From: Mugil cephalus
Lineage: Eukaryota > Chordata > Actinopteri > Mugiliformes > Mugilidae
Length of the DNA: 64,000 bases
Direction of reading: 5' to 3'
Assembly: GCF_022458985.1 (NCBI RefSeq)
Contig: NC_061775.1
Coordinates: 25,502,319 to 25,566,318, forward strand
The notes beneath the pieces are model-generated. The model worked only from the letters and a program-made list of their open reading frames with translations, had not been told where the DNA came from and made no database searches. Below, piece by piece: positions 11,803 to 24,370 of the stretch. Position 1 is the stretch's first letter. Every line of letters starts with the position of its first letter. Position numbers and translations under genes: made by a program.

Positions 11803-13393
11803 TCAAGCCATGATTTTTTTTAAATCAGACATATTTTCCATTTAATAACATCCTCACAGCTAGAATGTAGATTATTCTCCTGGCACCAGGGGGCAGTATA
11901 AAGCAGCGAATCAATCTGAACTTTCACTCTTTGTTTATCTCTGTTCTTCTGACCTTAAGGAGGAGTAAAAAGTCCAGATGGTGGTGTGGAGATGATGAGG
12001 TGAAACCAGGTCTTGGCTGTTTACAACTTGAAGAAAATAATAACTAACCTTTGAGAAAATAATAATTAACTACTCAACTAGTGGCGTTCACATGGAAAAT
12101 AAATAAATAAAAAAATAAACCGGAAGACATTTGCTCCACGCACCAAATGTCACCAACAGCCTGGATGTTAACAACACTCAAAAGCACACACTGTTTGTTC
12201 ATCATAATTCTTGTCATGATCGTCGCATATGCTGACCCGCTGTGACCTGGGGATTAAAATAGGTGCTGCAATCACACAGTGTCCTGCATCTGTCTTTAAA
12301 GGATGCAGCAGCCCTCGGTGGCCATTAAGAGCGAATCTGGAGAAGATGACCCGATGTGCGCATTCCTCTGCGTCTCCCCGGGGACCAGACATGTGCTGTG
12401 CAGACGTACCTCAGTGTGGCCTGAACCTCCAGGGGTCTTTCCTTTTCCTCCCTAGGAACATCTCTCACATCACACACAGCTATGTTGTTACGTTCTGCAT
12501 GATTTATGTATTTATTTATTTATTGATATTTATCCATATCAAACCATCTCTGATCAAATTGCATTACAACATCCAGCTGGAATAAGTTGCTGTAACTACC
12601 CCTCCCTCATAGAAATAATCGATCAATTCTTTTTGGAAAGAGCGGAAAAGACTAATTTGCACCGTTCAGTACGTTATTACAGTAAAGCACAAATCATGGA
12701 GCAGAAATGTGGAGGGAGGAGATAAGTCGATGAGTGGGTGAGAACAGAGAGAGGGTGGGGGGGATGGTGGGGGGATGCAACGGCAGTTTTAATTCTCCAA
12801 GCGTGGGAAATGTGCCGGTGCGGGTCCCTTGTGAGAAGCGAACGCTGCGCTATCTAGTGACTTCCAGTTCCTCTGGGTTCACATCCTCCGTCCTCTCAGG
12901 ACTGAGCTCGGGCCTCTCAGACGGACCGAGAGCCCACGATGACTTTCGTTTCGACGTTTCGTTGTTCACAGAGGAGGAGCTGGTTCTGGCAGATGCTCCG
13001 TTGATTGATCTGCTCTTGCAGCCAAGGCTCTGGAGAGGGTCATAAATTTTAGATTTTTCCGAATCCTTTGGATTGAGTCTTCAAACATGACTGTGTAAGC
13101 AAGCAGTATAAACAGCATTAGAATCTGACTAAGCACTGAACTTCCACTAAGTGTATTTCTATTTGCTCTGAATGTATTTGGGCATCACGGCTTCTCAGGG
13201 AGAAGTTGTGCACGTTGGTTCACTGAATATTTTTTATAAAGTTGTAGAATCAGAAATATTTTAATCCCCAGGGAAAAGTTGGGTTTTTTACAGCTACTCC
13301 TACAAATCACAGTATAAACATAAAGAAAAGTATATATAAAAAGAAGGAAGAGGAATAATAATCTATACACTAAAATATGAGAAACTATATAAG
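11803..13393. other. Intergenic, no gene recognised
   Basis: Two open stretches (12229-12585 and 12734-13045) are GC-richer than their surroundings but encode no recognisable domain and lack convincing splice context. The rest is AT-rich with short A/T runs. Confidence 0.4.
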
Positions 13394-14482
13394 CACTCGC
13401 TTGCCACTTCATTAGGTACACCTGTTCAATGGCTTGTTAACACAAATAGCTAATGAGCCAATCACGTGGCTGCAATTTAATGCATTTATTCATGTAGAGG
13501 AGATCAGGACAACTTGCTCAAGTTCAAACTGAGCTTCAGAATGAGGAAGAAAGGGGATTTAAGCTGAATGGTTGTTGGTGCCAGATGGGCTGGTCTGAGT
13601 ATTTCAGAAACTGCTGATCTACTGGGATTTTCACACACAACCATCTCTAGGGTTTAACAGAGAATGGTCCTTAAAAGAGAAAATATCCAGTGAGAGGCAG
13701 TTGTTGATGTGAGAGGTCAGAGGAGAATGGTCAGACTGGTTGGAGATGATAGAAAGGTAACAGGAACTCAAATAACCACTGGTTCCAACCAAGGAATGAA
13801 GAATACCATCTCTGAACACACAACACATCCCACCTTGAAGAAGATGGGCTACAGCAGCAGAAGACCACACCGGGGGCCACTCCTGTCAGCTAAGAACAGG
13901 AAACTGAGACTACAGTTCACACAGACTCACCAACACTGGACAATAGAAGAAGGAAAAACGTTGCCTGGTCTGACGAGTCTCGATTTCAGCTGCTACATTC
14001 AGATGTCAGGGTCAGAATTTAAACAACATGAAAGCATGGATCCATCCTGCCTTGTATCAACGGTTCAGGCTGCTGGTGGTGGTGTAATCGTGGGGGGGTC
14101 ATGGTTTAAATGCCACAGTCTACCTGAGTATTGTTGCTGACCATGTCCATCCCTTTATGACCACAGTGGACCATCTTCTGACGGCTACTTCCAGCAGGAT
14201 AATGCACCATGTCACAAAGCTCATATCATCTCAAACTGGTTTCTGGAACATGACAATGAATTCACTGTACTCCAATGGCCTCCACAGTCACCACATCTCA
14301 ATCCAATATTTCACCTATGGGATGTGGTGGAACGGGAGATTCTCATCATAGATGTGCGGCCGACAAATCTGTAGCAGCTGTGTGATGCTATCATGTCAAT
14401 ATGGACCAAAATCTCTGAGGGAACGTTTCCAACACCTTGTTGAAAGTATGACACAAAAAATTAAGGCAGTTCTGAAGGCAAT
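13394..14482 (+). mobile_element. Dead Tc1-like transposon with transposase pseudogene
   Basis: The left end CACTTCATTAGGTACACCTG (13405-13424) is the terminus of a common fish Tc1 family. Translation in shifting frames shows the helix-turn-helix region (ETADLLGFSHTTISRV-type reading near 13609-13650), SRRPHRGPLLSAKNRKLRLQ (split across frames, 13855-13916), the first catalytic Asp in SDESRF (about 13972-13990), and the second in DGYFQQDNAPCH (about 14174-14212), followed by WPPQSPHLNP (about 14276-14305). Several frameshifts and a deletion after GTAATCGTGGGGG (about 14086) destroy the frame. The right terminal repeat is absent: similarity stops near 14482. Such elements cut and paste at TA sites; this copy cannot. 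Confidence 0.85.
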
Positions 14483-14851
14483 CATATATTTACTGTACGA
14501 TATTGGGCTATTCATTTCACATCCTCCATTCTGACGTTACAGTTATAAAGTCCAGCTTCAGCCCCACAACATCACCAGCCCAGGATGTGAGTTATTGTGT
14601 TCAACCTGCTTCCCTCCAACATCGACCAACACGGACTCACAGAAGATTCACAGCATCTTCCTGCTGATGTTGAAGGAGTTTAGCCATCTCAGAAAATCTG
14701 ACTTCTTCAGAGTTCGTAGTCCAGTGTAAGATAAGACTCTAAAATATGCACAACGCTTGCCTTCAAATGGAACTCATCAGCTTGTGGTTATGACAGAGGA
14801 AGTAGGGCACAAGTAATGCTTAGCAATCTTGCCATCTTGTGACAATTCAGT

Positions 14852-15207
14852 GTTCTGCTGGGAAACCTTTGGACCTAACATTCATTTGGATGTTACTTAG
14901 ACATGTAGCACCCACCACAAAAAAAAACTTTAGGAACAACTCAAAGAAACATGAAGAACAGCACAGGGTGTTGGTGTTGACCTGTCCTCCAAATTCACCA
15001 GATCCAAAACTGATCAAGTATCTGTGGTATGATCCTCAGAGGTCCCTCCCCTCAAAGACCCCCCACTAGCAACATTCTGTAGCCAGACCCCACAGGACAC
15101 CCACAGACAGTCCATGTCCATTCTCTGATGAGTCACAACTGTTCTGGAGGCACAAGGGGGAGACCTGCAGAACGTTAGGGAGGTGGTTATAATGTTATGC
15201 CTCATTA
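14852..15207 (+). mobile_element. Internally deleted Tc1-like element, second family
   Basis: It contains TGCTGGGAAACCTTTGGACC and a reading of CPPNSPDPKLIKYLW (about 14982-15031), which corresponds to the PNSPDLNPIEHLW box near the third catalytic residue of Tc1 transposases. It ends with CATTCTCTGATGAGTCACAA and GGTTATAATGTTATGCCTCA. The same family occurs at 11744, 19954, 33185, 52862 and 57664. No intact frame remains. Confidence 0.65.
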
Positions 15208-16950
15208 AGCTGAAACTCATGCATGCATCATCATTGGGTCTGCTGTGTGTGGATGTCTACACGTCAAAGCACTAACCTACAAATGTCCCAAGTGGCCAAA
15301 TAAAAACAAAAGAAAGATTAAAGAGGGAAGCCAAAGAAAAATAAAAAGCCTCCTTTTCTGTCCGTCACACATTCCTGTGAAAGAATGTCAGTAGATGAGG
15401 TAATTGAGCTTTCCTTGGATGGAACTGCAGCAGTCAGAGCACATTTTCTGTCTCACGTCAGCTATTGTTTTCATACTTTTCACCCAATTCAACCTTAACA
15501 CGTTTTTGGAGCCGTTCACTGCGAACCCTGGAACGTTTTTACGCTTTAATCAGAGGCCATAAATTTATCTCTTTTTTTTTGGGTCATCACATCATGAACC
15601 CTTAAGCAACCACGAATGCCAGATCTTATCGCACATGCTTTACCAGAATCCTGATGCTGACAACTTCCTGTTAACAGACGCTTCGATAATTGAGAGCAGA
15701 TGTTACAAGGTTCCCGACACATCTCATCTCACATAAAAGAAAAACACTCATTTGCTGAACTGTGAAAAGTGTTCTGTCATGTTTTCTGTTTTCTGGTTCA
15801 GCCCTTTGTTCTCTCCGCAGCCAAAGCCGACTTTCGCAATTAAAATTCGAAGCAGATCAGACGGCGACTAATTATATATGTGCGGATTTACAAAGTGGGA
15901 TTAGACAGAGTTGATCCTGGTGAGGTTCAAATGAGGCCGGAACATTAGTCGTGATGAATTTCTTTTTGTTTGTTTTTTAGTATTTAGTTCAGAAGCATAG
16001 ACTGATGTAGATAATGGATGGTTCAGAAACAAAAAAAGGTCAGCGTGTGATGCATAATCTGCAACAGCAAAGAGGAAAAGTGGATATAGGTTACTAGCGG
16101 AGACAGGTCAGTGTTTAAGATTATTTAACGTCCTTTACAGTGTTTTCTCTTTTTGGCTCGGCCGACTCATTAATTGCATCTAAAAGCCGTCCATCTGTTG
16201 ATGTCCTGTTGGTGTTTCGCTCTGTACGAGTGGCTCTCCAAACTCTTCCACCGAGCATTTATCAGGTTTGGCAGGTTGTAGTTTTCCACTCCTTCCTAAT
16301 TCAATCAGTTCTGTTTAAAATAGATTCATCCTCATTAGCTGTTCAGTTTGTCAGTTTATGTTTATTTATTTTATTTTAAACTAAATGCAATAACAACAGA
16401 GAGAAACAAAGTCACGCAATGTCACACAATGTACTTTTGCTCCTGTTTTGTTCCCGTTAAAAGGAACTTTTAATACTTCAGCATGTAGCCGAACTCTAGT
16501 ATTTGTTGTTTGTGTGAATGTTGGTGTAGGTGGTCTGGGGTTGGCTCGGTCAACGAGTATCAAGGACTGTGGATTTCATGGAAATTTGCCTTTGTTTGTT
16601 TATTTCTCTACGTTATCTAACCTTTACCAAGACCTTTATATTTCCTTCCTCATTTGTGTTGCCCACAGTCTTTCTCTATGTTTAACCGTATTGTTAGGTT
16701 GTGTTTGGCGCTTTCCTGCTTTCTTTTACGTGACAATGCCCCCGTGTACAGAGCACGTCCACAAAGAAGCTGTTTACCGAGTTCGGGATGGAAGAACTTG
16801 ACATGGCTGCACCACGTGCCTCATCTTAACCAGGTCTTTAAACTCATCGCCATTAAATGTAAAGAAAGGTGGATTAACCCTCGGTGACGTCAGCAGATTT
16901 GACGACAGTGCCTAACCCAAATAGAGGTGATACAAATATGGTTAGTATGG
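15208..16950. other. Intergenic, nothing recognised
   Basis: The sequence looks mainly single-copy. No exon, RNA gene or transposon could be recognised. Short open frames in this stretch have no domain signal. Confidence 0.4.
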
Positions 16951-16954
16951 CCAT

Positions 16955-17115
16955 ATGAGGCCTGGAAAGACAGGGTTGCAGGGGGGACTAGAGCCGATCC
17001 CATGTCCATGGAGTATGCCCTGGACAGGTCTTCTGTCTGTTATAGGGTTAACACAGAAAGATGACCCGCTCAATTCCATTTGGGACAGACCACCATCGAT
17101 CTCCTACGTGTCACT
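16955..17115 (-). mobile_element. L2/Maui-like LINE 3' end, reverse orientation
   Basis: The + strand reads GGGTTGCAGGGGGGACTAGA, CCCTGGACAGGTCTTCTGTC and TATAGGGTTAACACAGAAAG. This is the reverse complement of the LINE 3' segment seen at 7560-7825. No coding part is left. Confidence 0.55.
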
Positions 17116-19950
17116 CAAGACCCTCACACCCTTAATTATGTAAAAAAAGCTGCATCGTTAGTTTGTAAAAAAAAGAGTTGACGCCATGATCGCTCCTTAA
17201 AAGTGAAGCCGAACCAGAGCTGTATATTAAAGAGAGTCTGTCCAACTAAGAAATGAACCGTCTGAGCTGTCCCTCTATTCTGATTGGTTCTGAGCTGGTC
17301 ACGTGTTTCATGGGCGCCATGTTGGATACATCCAACCAATATTCACCCACAGAGAAGTGGCAATAACAGAGAATAATGTTGGATTAAAAGTTAAAGTATG
17401 GATCAGGAAAACACGGAGGAAACTCCACTATTTCCCCAGTGAACAAAAACAGAGAAAGTTATGAAGCAGAAGATTAAAAGGAAGAACTGGATGTCAGCTG
17501 ATTTCTCTGTATTATGTGATGAGGTAAATGTCAATGTCTCTCTTTGACGTTAAAAATAAAGTCATACCATCATTAATGTTAACCTTGATCTCAAAAATAC
17601 TACTTTACAAATTAAGTTTGAATTTAACCTAGCCTTACGCTAGCTAGCTAGTTATCTGGACTAAAGACTAAATAGCAGCTAGCATCATATATACTGTGAA
17701 ACCCATGTCTGCATATAATTTATGTCCATGTGGATAGACACATTTTAATTTACTTTTATTTTATTTAACTTTACCTCGATTACTACTAAGTTATTATGGC
17801 TAGCATGCTAATGTTATAATGCTAATACTAAATAACAGTAAGTAAGTTTAATTTTCACTACGTCTGAGTATTTATAACTTTTCTCAGTAATTTCAAACTT
17901 TAAACAGTGATGAATAAACACGGAGGCTGAGGAGAAGGTAAACACAGCTCCATGACTGATGAGGTGATTGGGCTGCAAAGCATTTTACAGGCTCATTTAA
18001 GATATTTAAAGTACTGGAATATTTAAGTCAGGGCCTTTTACATATTGACAGACATTGGTAATAACATTTGTAGGCCCGTTAATGGTGGAAATAAGACATT
18101 TATTTCATGGCGCTCCAGGCGCTCTCTAATATACAGCTCTGAGGCCAAAGCATTTTGAGTGCTCTCTGTTGGCTGGTTGTTGTATAAGTCATGAGCCACA
18201 TCTAAAACACGCCAAACTAAAACACTAAAATACACGTAAATCAATTATTTATTTATTTTTTTTCCATTTTTTAAGGATGGTTTTCTGTCATTTTAGGCAG
18301 TTAATGTATGTTGATGTATGTCCAAGTGTCCGTTTTTCTAGTTATTTTGATGCTATATAAACAGGATGTGACGTCATGATGATTGACAGTTGCCGTGACA
18401 ACTGCTCCATGAAGAGGCCCCAAGTCCCAACTGTTGTGTACAATCCCAAACTAGCGGTGTAGCAAAGTACAGGTGTATCCCCGGGTTACTGGCATCAAGA
18501 TACAGTCTTTGCGTAGGACATTTAAATAACGAGGCGACTTTTGGAACAATCACAAAAAAATATTCCATAAATATCCATGTCCAAAACTCGTAATTGGAAA
18601 TTACGCCCCAGCTTCTCGGCCTGAGAGGACATCCATGTTGGAGTTCCCATCTTAGAGTCTATTAGTGGCAAACACAATAAAATACACAGCGTACGCCTAC
18701 AATATGTAACTACGAGAGCTGAGACGGGCGCCAGTTCAAACCTCCTCCTCCTCCTCCTCCTTGAGTGCGCCTCAGTGCATTAACCCCCTGCAATGTGAAC
18801 ACAACAAACACAACGTACGTGAGCTCCATAGGCAACAGGCTTTCCCACCACGAGTCTAAACTCTCCCCTGTGTTCCAGCCGGTCCACCTCAAGCTGTTGC
18901 TATTTTTCGTACCCGCCTCAGTTCAGCTATCATGTTTGGCTTGGCTCGCCGCTATATCGCCAATTTTAAGCCTATTTGGCCTGATTTGTGTCCAGATGTC
19001 TGAAAACCAAACACTCCTAGAGCGTGGGGCTGAATGAAATGACGTGATAATCGGTGTTGTTTTAAAGCTGCGTTCTATCTGATCTGATACGCGGACGTTT
19101 CTTAACTGTGAAAGTACACAAGGCAAACTTGTGCAAGCGTTTCTCAAACACCGCTGTGCAGCCCACGTACTTTTTAAATGCTTCTTGCAGCTGGAATAAA
19201 ACGTGGAGCTGTCTGCACCGGCTGGGAGTGCAAATCCATGAAAGCATCTCTGCAGAAGGAGAATGACGTTTGAAGTGGTGAAGTAAATCAGATTTTGTTT
19301 TCATTTGGCCGGTGTGTTTAGATTTTACATTTAGCCGTGACCTTCCAGTGGAAAATCCAGTGTCTCTCGAAAACTCCCAATTTATTTCTCTAGGGCAGGA
19401 ATGATAATGAATGCATCAGTATTTATCCTTGGGTTTTTTTTTTTCCCTCGACAGTGTTAAGGCCACAATTCCGCTACAAATTCGCTGTAATTCCAGAGAA
19501 AACAGTCATTGTTGCTTTTGTGCTGCCCTTCTGTAATCGCCAGGTTCACCGGAAAAGTCCTCGCAAATAAACAGCTTGATGAAAACAATTAATGGTGCTG
19601 TGGGAAAATTTAATTTCCTCCCGCGGGCCAGAAGACAGAACACTGAGAAACGGGACACCTCCGACTTTCGGTCGGCCTCATGCGTGGTGCGTTCAGCACG
19701 GACGCGGACCTGAAACTTGCCCCTAACATGAACACGCACAGAAATCATGACGGATGAATTCTGTCGGTTAAGAGATTACCTCTGAGACTGTCTTCCCTCC
19801 ATCCATGTCGCCAGGCATTCATGCTCGTCTCTTAGCGTCGATGACAACCAGAGTTATGTCATATCCTGTGCGTTTGGGAATTAACTCAATCACCCAATGT
19901 TCTTTGACAACAGTTGCTTTGATAACGATGACCAAGCGGAACCAGCTGTG
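17116..19950. other. Intergenic with MITE-like fragments
   Basis: About 17150-17345 carries GCGCCATGTTGGATAC and AAAGTGAAGCCGAACCAGAG, recalling the repeats at 23362 and 47080. About 18360-18420 shares AACAGGATGTGACGTCATGA-like text with 47230-47275. A CTC trinucleotide run is at 18739-18758. From about 18900 to 19900 the sequence is repeat-poor. No gene is recognised. Confidence 0.4.
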
Positions 19951-19953
19951 AGA

Positions 19954-20240
19954 CAAAGTATCTGTGGATCATCCCACAGATACTTTGAGGTCAACACCTT
20001 GTGTTGAGTTGTTCCTAAACCGTCTTTGTGTGTGTGTCTGTGTCAGGCTGAGAATCATTGCTGTTGGGTTTGGGTGCCTGATCTGGTCTAGTTGGTTTCC
20101 ACATGCCTAAGAAACATCCACATGAATCAATGCCAGGTCCAAATGTTTCTCAGCAGAACACTCAACTGTCACAATCTGGTTTCAATGTTATTCACTTCTC
20201 CTGTCGGTCGTTTTAATGTTGCGGCTGATCTGTGTATTCT
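19954..20240 (-). mobile_element. Tc1-like element remnant, reverse orientation
   Basis: Segments CCCACAGATACTTTGAGGTC, GTTTCCACATGCCTAAGAAA, CATCCACATGAATCAATGCC and GTTTTAATGTTGCGGCTGAT match, in reverse order, the family seen at 14852-15207. The left edge forms a 14 bp perfect hairpin (19954-19967 with 19974-19987). The transposase part is mostly gone. Confidence 0.6.
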
Positions 20241-23200
20241 GCCTCAACCACTTCAACCTTACCAACTACCACGTGCTCGAACCACGTGTTATTTTAATGT
20301 TGCTGCTCTTAAGTGAAGAATAATTAGGATGAATCAGAGGAAGAGCTGAAAAAAAAGTTTTTTATAGCATAAGTAGCATAAGTGGATGTTCATCTGGGAA
20401 CAGGAAATGTCTTTCAAAAAGCATTACATAACCTGCGTTATATTCTTGTGATTGTACAGTCTTAATAGCAAGAGTGAAGAAATAGATTCTAAAGTGCTTA
20501 AAACCTGCATAAAAAACACTGCAATGGTGCTAAATGAACATTGAAATTTTTAGGCCTGCAGCTCATTATCAGCAAATATTTTATTCCTTCTTTTTCTCAA
20601 AAAGAGCTTTTAAGGGGGAAATTACTTTAATGTCATTCAGCCTGGAGCATCGGACATTATAGGGATTGAGAAACCTCAATATTGGTCTGGGATTCTGCGA
20701 AGGAAGTAAGCGGTAACAAGACCACCCTGTTCTGTATTTAACACCAAAACCGCTGTTTTTGTTTTTCAACACACAAGCGCACGTTCTCCTCCGGCGCACC
20801 CTCGCTTCGCATTGTTTATCGCTGGGCTCCCGTTGTTGACCTTTAACCGGAGGGAAGCGAGTGAAATGTCAAGAGGACCGTCTGCAATCTGCATAATCTG
20901 AGCCGAGGAGTCATAACAGAGCTCGGAGATTAGGCCGGGACTGGGGCGCGCTGGTATTTCTGCAGCAATGTGGGCCAGAGATTACGCTCTCCTTCCTGTT
21001 ACCAAAAATGGAGCTGGGTTTTTATTTCCCTCACCGTGGCGGAGAAATGGTGATAGCGTAACAGAAACATAATGATTGAAATGCAAATATGATTTTTTCC
21101 CCTCTGTTTAGAAAATGGAGTGATAAGCGCCGGCTTATCTGTCAAAGGGCTGATTGTTGTGGTTAACAGGTACGTTATTGCCAGTGAAACTCGAGCCAGG
21201 TGTTGCGAGGGCGACAAACACACAATGAGATCCAACAACTGCATTCGCAAATAAGTGTATTCACTCAACGCTGGCTGCATAACATCTGTCACGACTTTAA
21301 ATTGCACAGCAGCTTTGTGAATCGTCTATATTTAGGCTAGAAAAGCCCTCACGTGTGCACTTTCATCAAGTGCCATGATTGCAATGTTCAGGTTGAGCGG
21401 CTGTGAATCGGTGGAAAAACAAGAGCCTAAACAAAAAAGGATTGCGACCAAAAATACCGCATCATCAATAGTGTACATTGCGTTCATTTCAGGTTGTTTA
21501 TTTCGAGCATCCACCCTTTTCGAGAATATACGTATTTATTGTGCCATTTGCAGACCATTACCTTTGAAAAAACACTTGCTTTATGGAGCTCTGCACTTTC
21601 GGGCAGCCTTTACGTCTATAAATTGAGCGTGGAGCTTCTGTCCACGTGGTAAACAAGGCACCTGGATGCCAACTGGTGCCAGTTTATTTGAACAGCAGTC
21701 CGACTCCTGCAGTTGGTCTGAGTACACATCCTCTCGGAGGGCTGTCCCTCCCTGAACTTTGGCTTCCAGGAAATTCTATAATGAAAGGCGCGCCCGTCTT
21801 TGCAGGCGATACTCGAGCTGTGCCGTCAAGAGCACACGCAAACGTAGCCTCGTCTAAAAAGCGAGTGATACGTCACGTGATGCAAAGTCGCTGTGCATCG
21901 CTAAAATCTGAAATGCAGATGCACAAGGAAGTTTATAAAGTCAGCATGCAGCCAGAGCTCATTTAACAAGTGAATAATGTATAGCTTTGCGGCTAGAGTG
22001 CCAGGATCATGATCTCCTGCATCTGTATTCTACCTCAGCTTTGCAAACAGCTCTGCACTGGGCCGTAATTGGTGAATAAAAGCCTCGACACCAAGACAGC
22101 ATCATGTTTCAGTCAATTTCGATAAGTGCAGCAGTTATGTAATTGACAAGCCTCCATTGTCTGACCGCAACACGGGCGGCATCTGAAACGTCCAACAGGC
22201 CGATCCCTCCGAATTAGTTAAAGGCTGCAAATCGGGCCTCATCCGAGGAGCTCACGGGTCCGTTTTTCAGTAGCCTGGATGTTCTTTGGACCGAGGGCTG
22301 TTTATTTATTTGTCAGAAGAGTTAAACTGTGTCAAATTAGAATTTTCCGGGACTGTTCTGGCTCATATATTCGGATTTTTATCTCACAGGGTTCATCACT
22401 ACACTAGATACTGAGCACTGTTTACTTTCAATGTTCTGTGCTTTGCATAAATCAACTGCAGCAGTTAAAAGGGAAAAGGAAAGCTGATCTTCGAGAGGAG
22501 GAAAAAGGTTGTTGTCAATTAGCTATGATCACAAACCTGCAGCCAAATCATCCGCCTTTCTACTTTACAGTGCGCACAAAAACACCGGTGACCCGAAAAG
22601 GTAATAAATTGTGCTCTAAAGTGGTCCAAGACATTTTATTTAAACACAAAAAGATTAATGGGGTTAATAAAGCTGATGCAGTGACATTCTCGTTCCAGAC
22701 TTTAATCTGCTGCAGAAGTGATTAGAGGCATCTAACTTTAGACTTTTGATCGGCACAGATACCGAGAGAAACGCGGCAATTTCTCACTTTTTGTGTTTGT
22801 TATGACTGTTTGTATCCCAACATCACCAGGATGTATTAGTCTGCCGAGCGGTGGGCGCACCATGATTAGTGCAAGTGAAGAGTAGTAACTAAGATTACGC
22901 TCTTTATCTGCTGGTTTTTATTATTTATTAACTGTCACAGAATGTTTAATGTGGAGCCTGGTTTAGTTTTACTGAAGCTTAATGTTGAAATTTCTCAAAG
23001 CAGTGCGTGGATGGTGAAACACATTTTTGATGAATGGATCATTATATTTAACAAATGAAACGTGTAAAAGAAAGCTGAGCCTCTTTTCCTTGTTTATATA
23101 TAGAACTTTTTTACATTTCCGTTGACCGACTGAAATAACCAAACCACCATCAATCAAATCCGAGAAAAGATTCCAATGAAACTGTTTATAAGGACGCGAA

Positions 23201-23360
23201 ATAAAATCATATAAACACAGATACATGTGTTTACATGGCTCAAGACTTCAGTCATAAGTGTCGAGATGAGAGAGTTACAAAAATAAACGAGAATTATTAG
23301 CAAATTATTACAAAAACAAAAGTAATGGTTGACACACAGACGGCATAAAGATGGATGGTG
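20241..23360. other. Repeat-poor intergenic stretch, possible regulatory DNA
   Basis: Over about 3 kb I recognise no transposon, LINE tail or microsatellite, in contrast with both flanks. The segments 20800-21350 and 22000-22300 are rich in mixed, non-repetitive motifs, including TGTGGTTA (a RUNX-type site near 21158) and homeobox-type TAAT cores. No coding exon is evident. A distal enhancer role for the RGS genes is only inference. Confidence 0.3.
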
Positions 23361-23361
23361 G

Positions 23362-23500
23362 AACAGCTCCTCAAAAGTGAAGCCAAAGCAAGTAGAGCTC
23401 CCTTTAGTGACTGGCTGCAATATATTATATATCATAAGCTCCACCCCCTTCATGGTAGTGGGCGGGGCTTGTCAAATTACTCGTCACATGCAAAGTTATT
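23362..23500 (+). repeat. MITE-like dispersed repeat, copy 1
   Basis: Text such as AGTGAAGCCAAAGCAAGTAG, CATAAGCTCCACCCCCTTCA and GTGGGCGGGGCTTG recurs almost unchanged at 47080-47185. The class is unknown; the high GC core and repeated copies suggest a non-autonomous DNA transposon. Confidence 0.5.
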
Positions 23501-23814
23501 CATGGTACAATGCACAGCAAAACGTATTTTTGCACCTGCAGTAGTAGTTTAAAAAAAAGTACTACAGTAGAAACTGTGATAATTCCACACAGCACGCAAA
23601 CTTAAAAACTTGAAATGTAAACTTCATGGTGGTAGCTCGTATATACATGAATATACAATATTTTAAAGTCCAGTTAAGGCTTAGAGTTGAGCTGACAGGC
23701 GGCGCAGGATGGATAAAAACTAATCTTTCTTGGTTTCTACTTCCGTATTAAGTAGTTTATATAATGCTGATGCATGTTTCAAGTGGACAAATGCCATGTT
23801 TGAAATTCCACTTT

Positions 23815-24370
23815 CTGAATGTGGCCCTTGGCCCAGTTTACATGCAACAGAGAAAATTAGATAACTGACGTGAACATGTCCTCCTCCTCCACACTAGGTG
23901 GCGATATGTGTCTTTTCAGCTGGTTGATACGGCCCCCTTTCGAGTTGACCTATTACGTCACGTAATAAACAACTGGAGTTGTTCATGTGGTAGACTGGTG
24001 TTTGAAACAACAACCAGATGGATGATAGTTCAGCTTTTTTAATGTCATACGTAATGGTCACTACTTCTGGTGCAGATAAGATGGCGCTATCCGTCAGGTC
24101 CTTCTTCTACCAGCTCTGTTTACCTTCTTCTTCTTCTGCGACGAGCTTTCTTGGATGTTTTTGTTCCAGGGTTGTACGACAGTGCAGCGGTTGCAGCGCA
24201 TACACACACACACACACATTGTCTAGTTAAAGTCTGATTAAGCCGTATAAATGTCAGTCACATTTTCTGTTTGTTTACATGCACTTAAGTTGTCCTGTTA
24301 AGTTGGATTAAGGCAATAATTCGATTTTTTTTCTTACATGCATGTAAACGTACCGACTGAGAGTTGTAAA
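23815..24370 (+). repeat. MITE-like dispersed repeat, second family, longer copy
   Basis: GGCCCAGTTTACATGCAACA, ACATGTCCTCCTCCTCC, GACCTATTACGTCACGTAAT and AACAACAACCAGATG align in order with 38928-39121. The closing part (TTAAAGTCTGATTAAG then CATGCATGTAAACG) aligns with 39131-39202. The longer copy carries an extra segment (about 24030-24220) ending in a short CA microsatellite (24201-24218). TTTACATG-type ends are usual for fish MITEs. Confidence 0.6.

Noticed and set aside
12734..13045. 103-codon frame with GC-rich, coding-like composition
   Set aside because: No recognisable motif and no partner exon. Ser/Gly/Leu-rich composition follows from local GC content.
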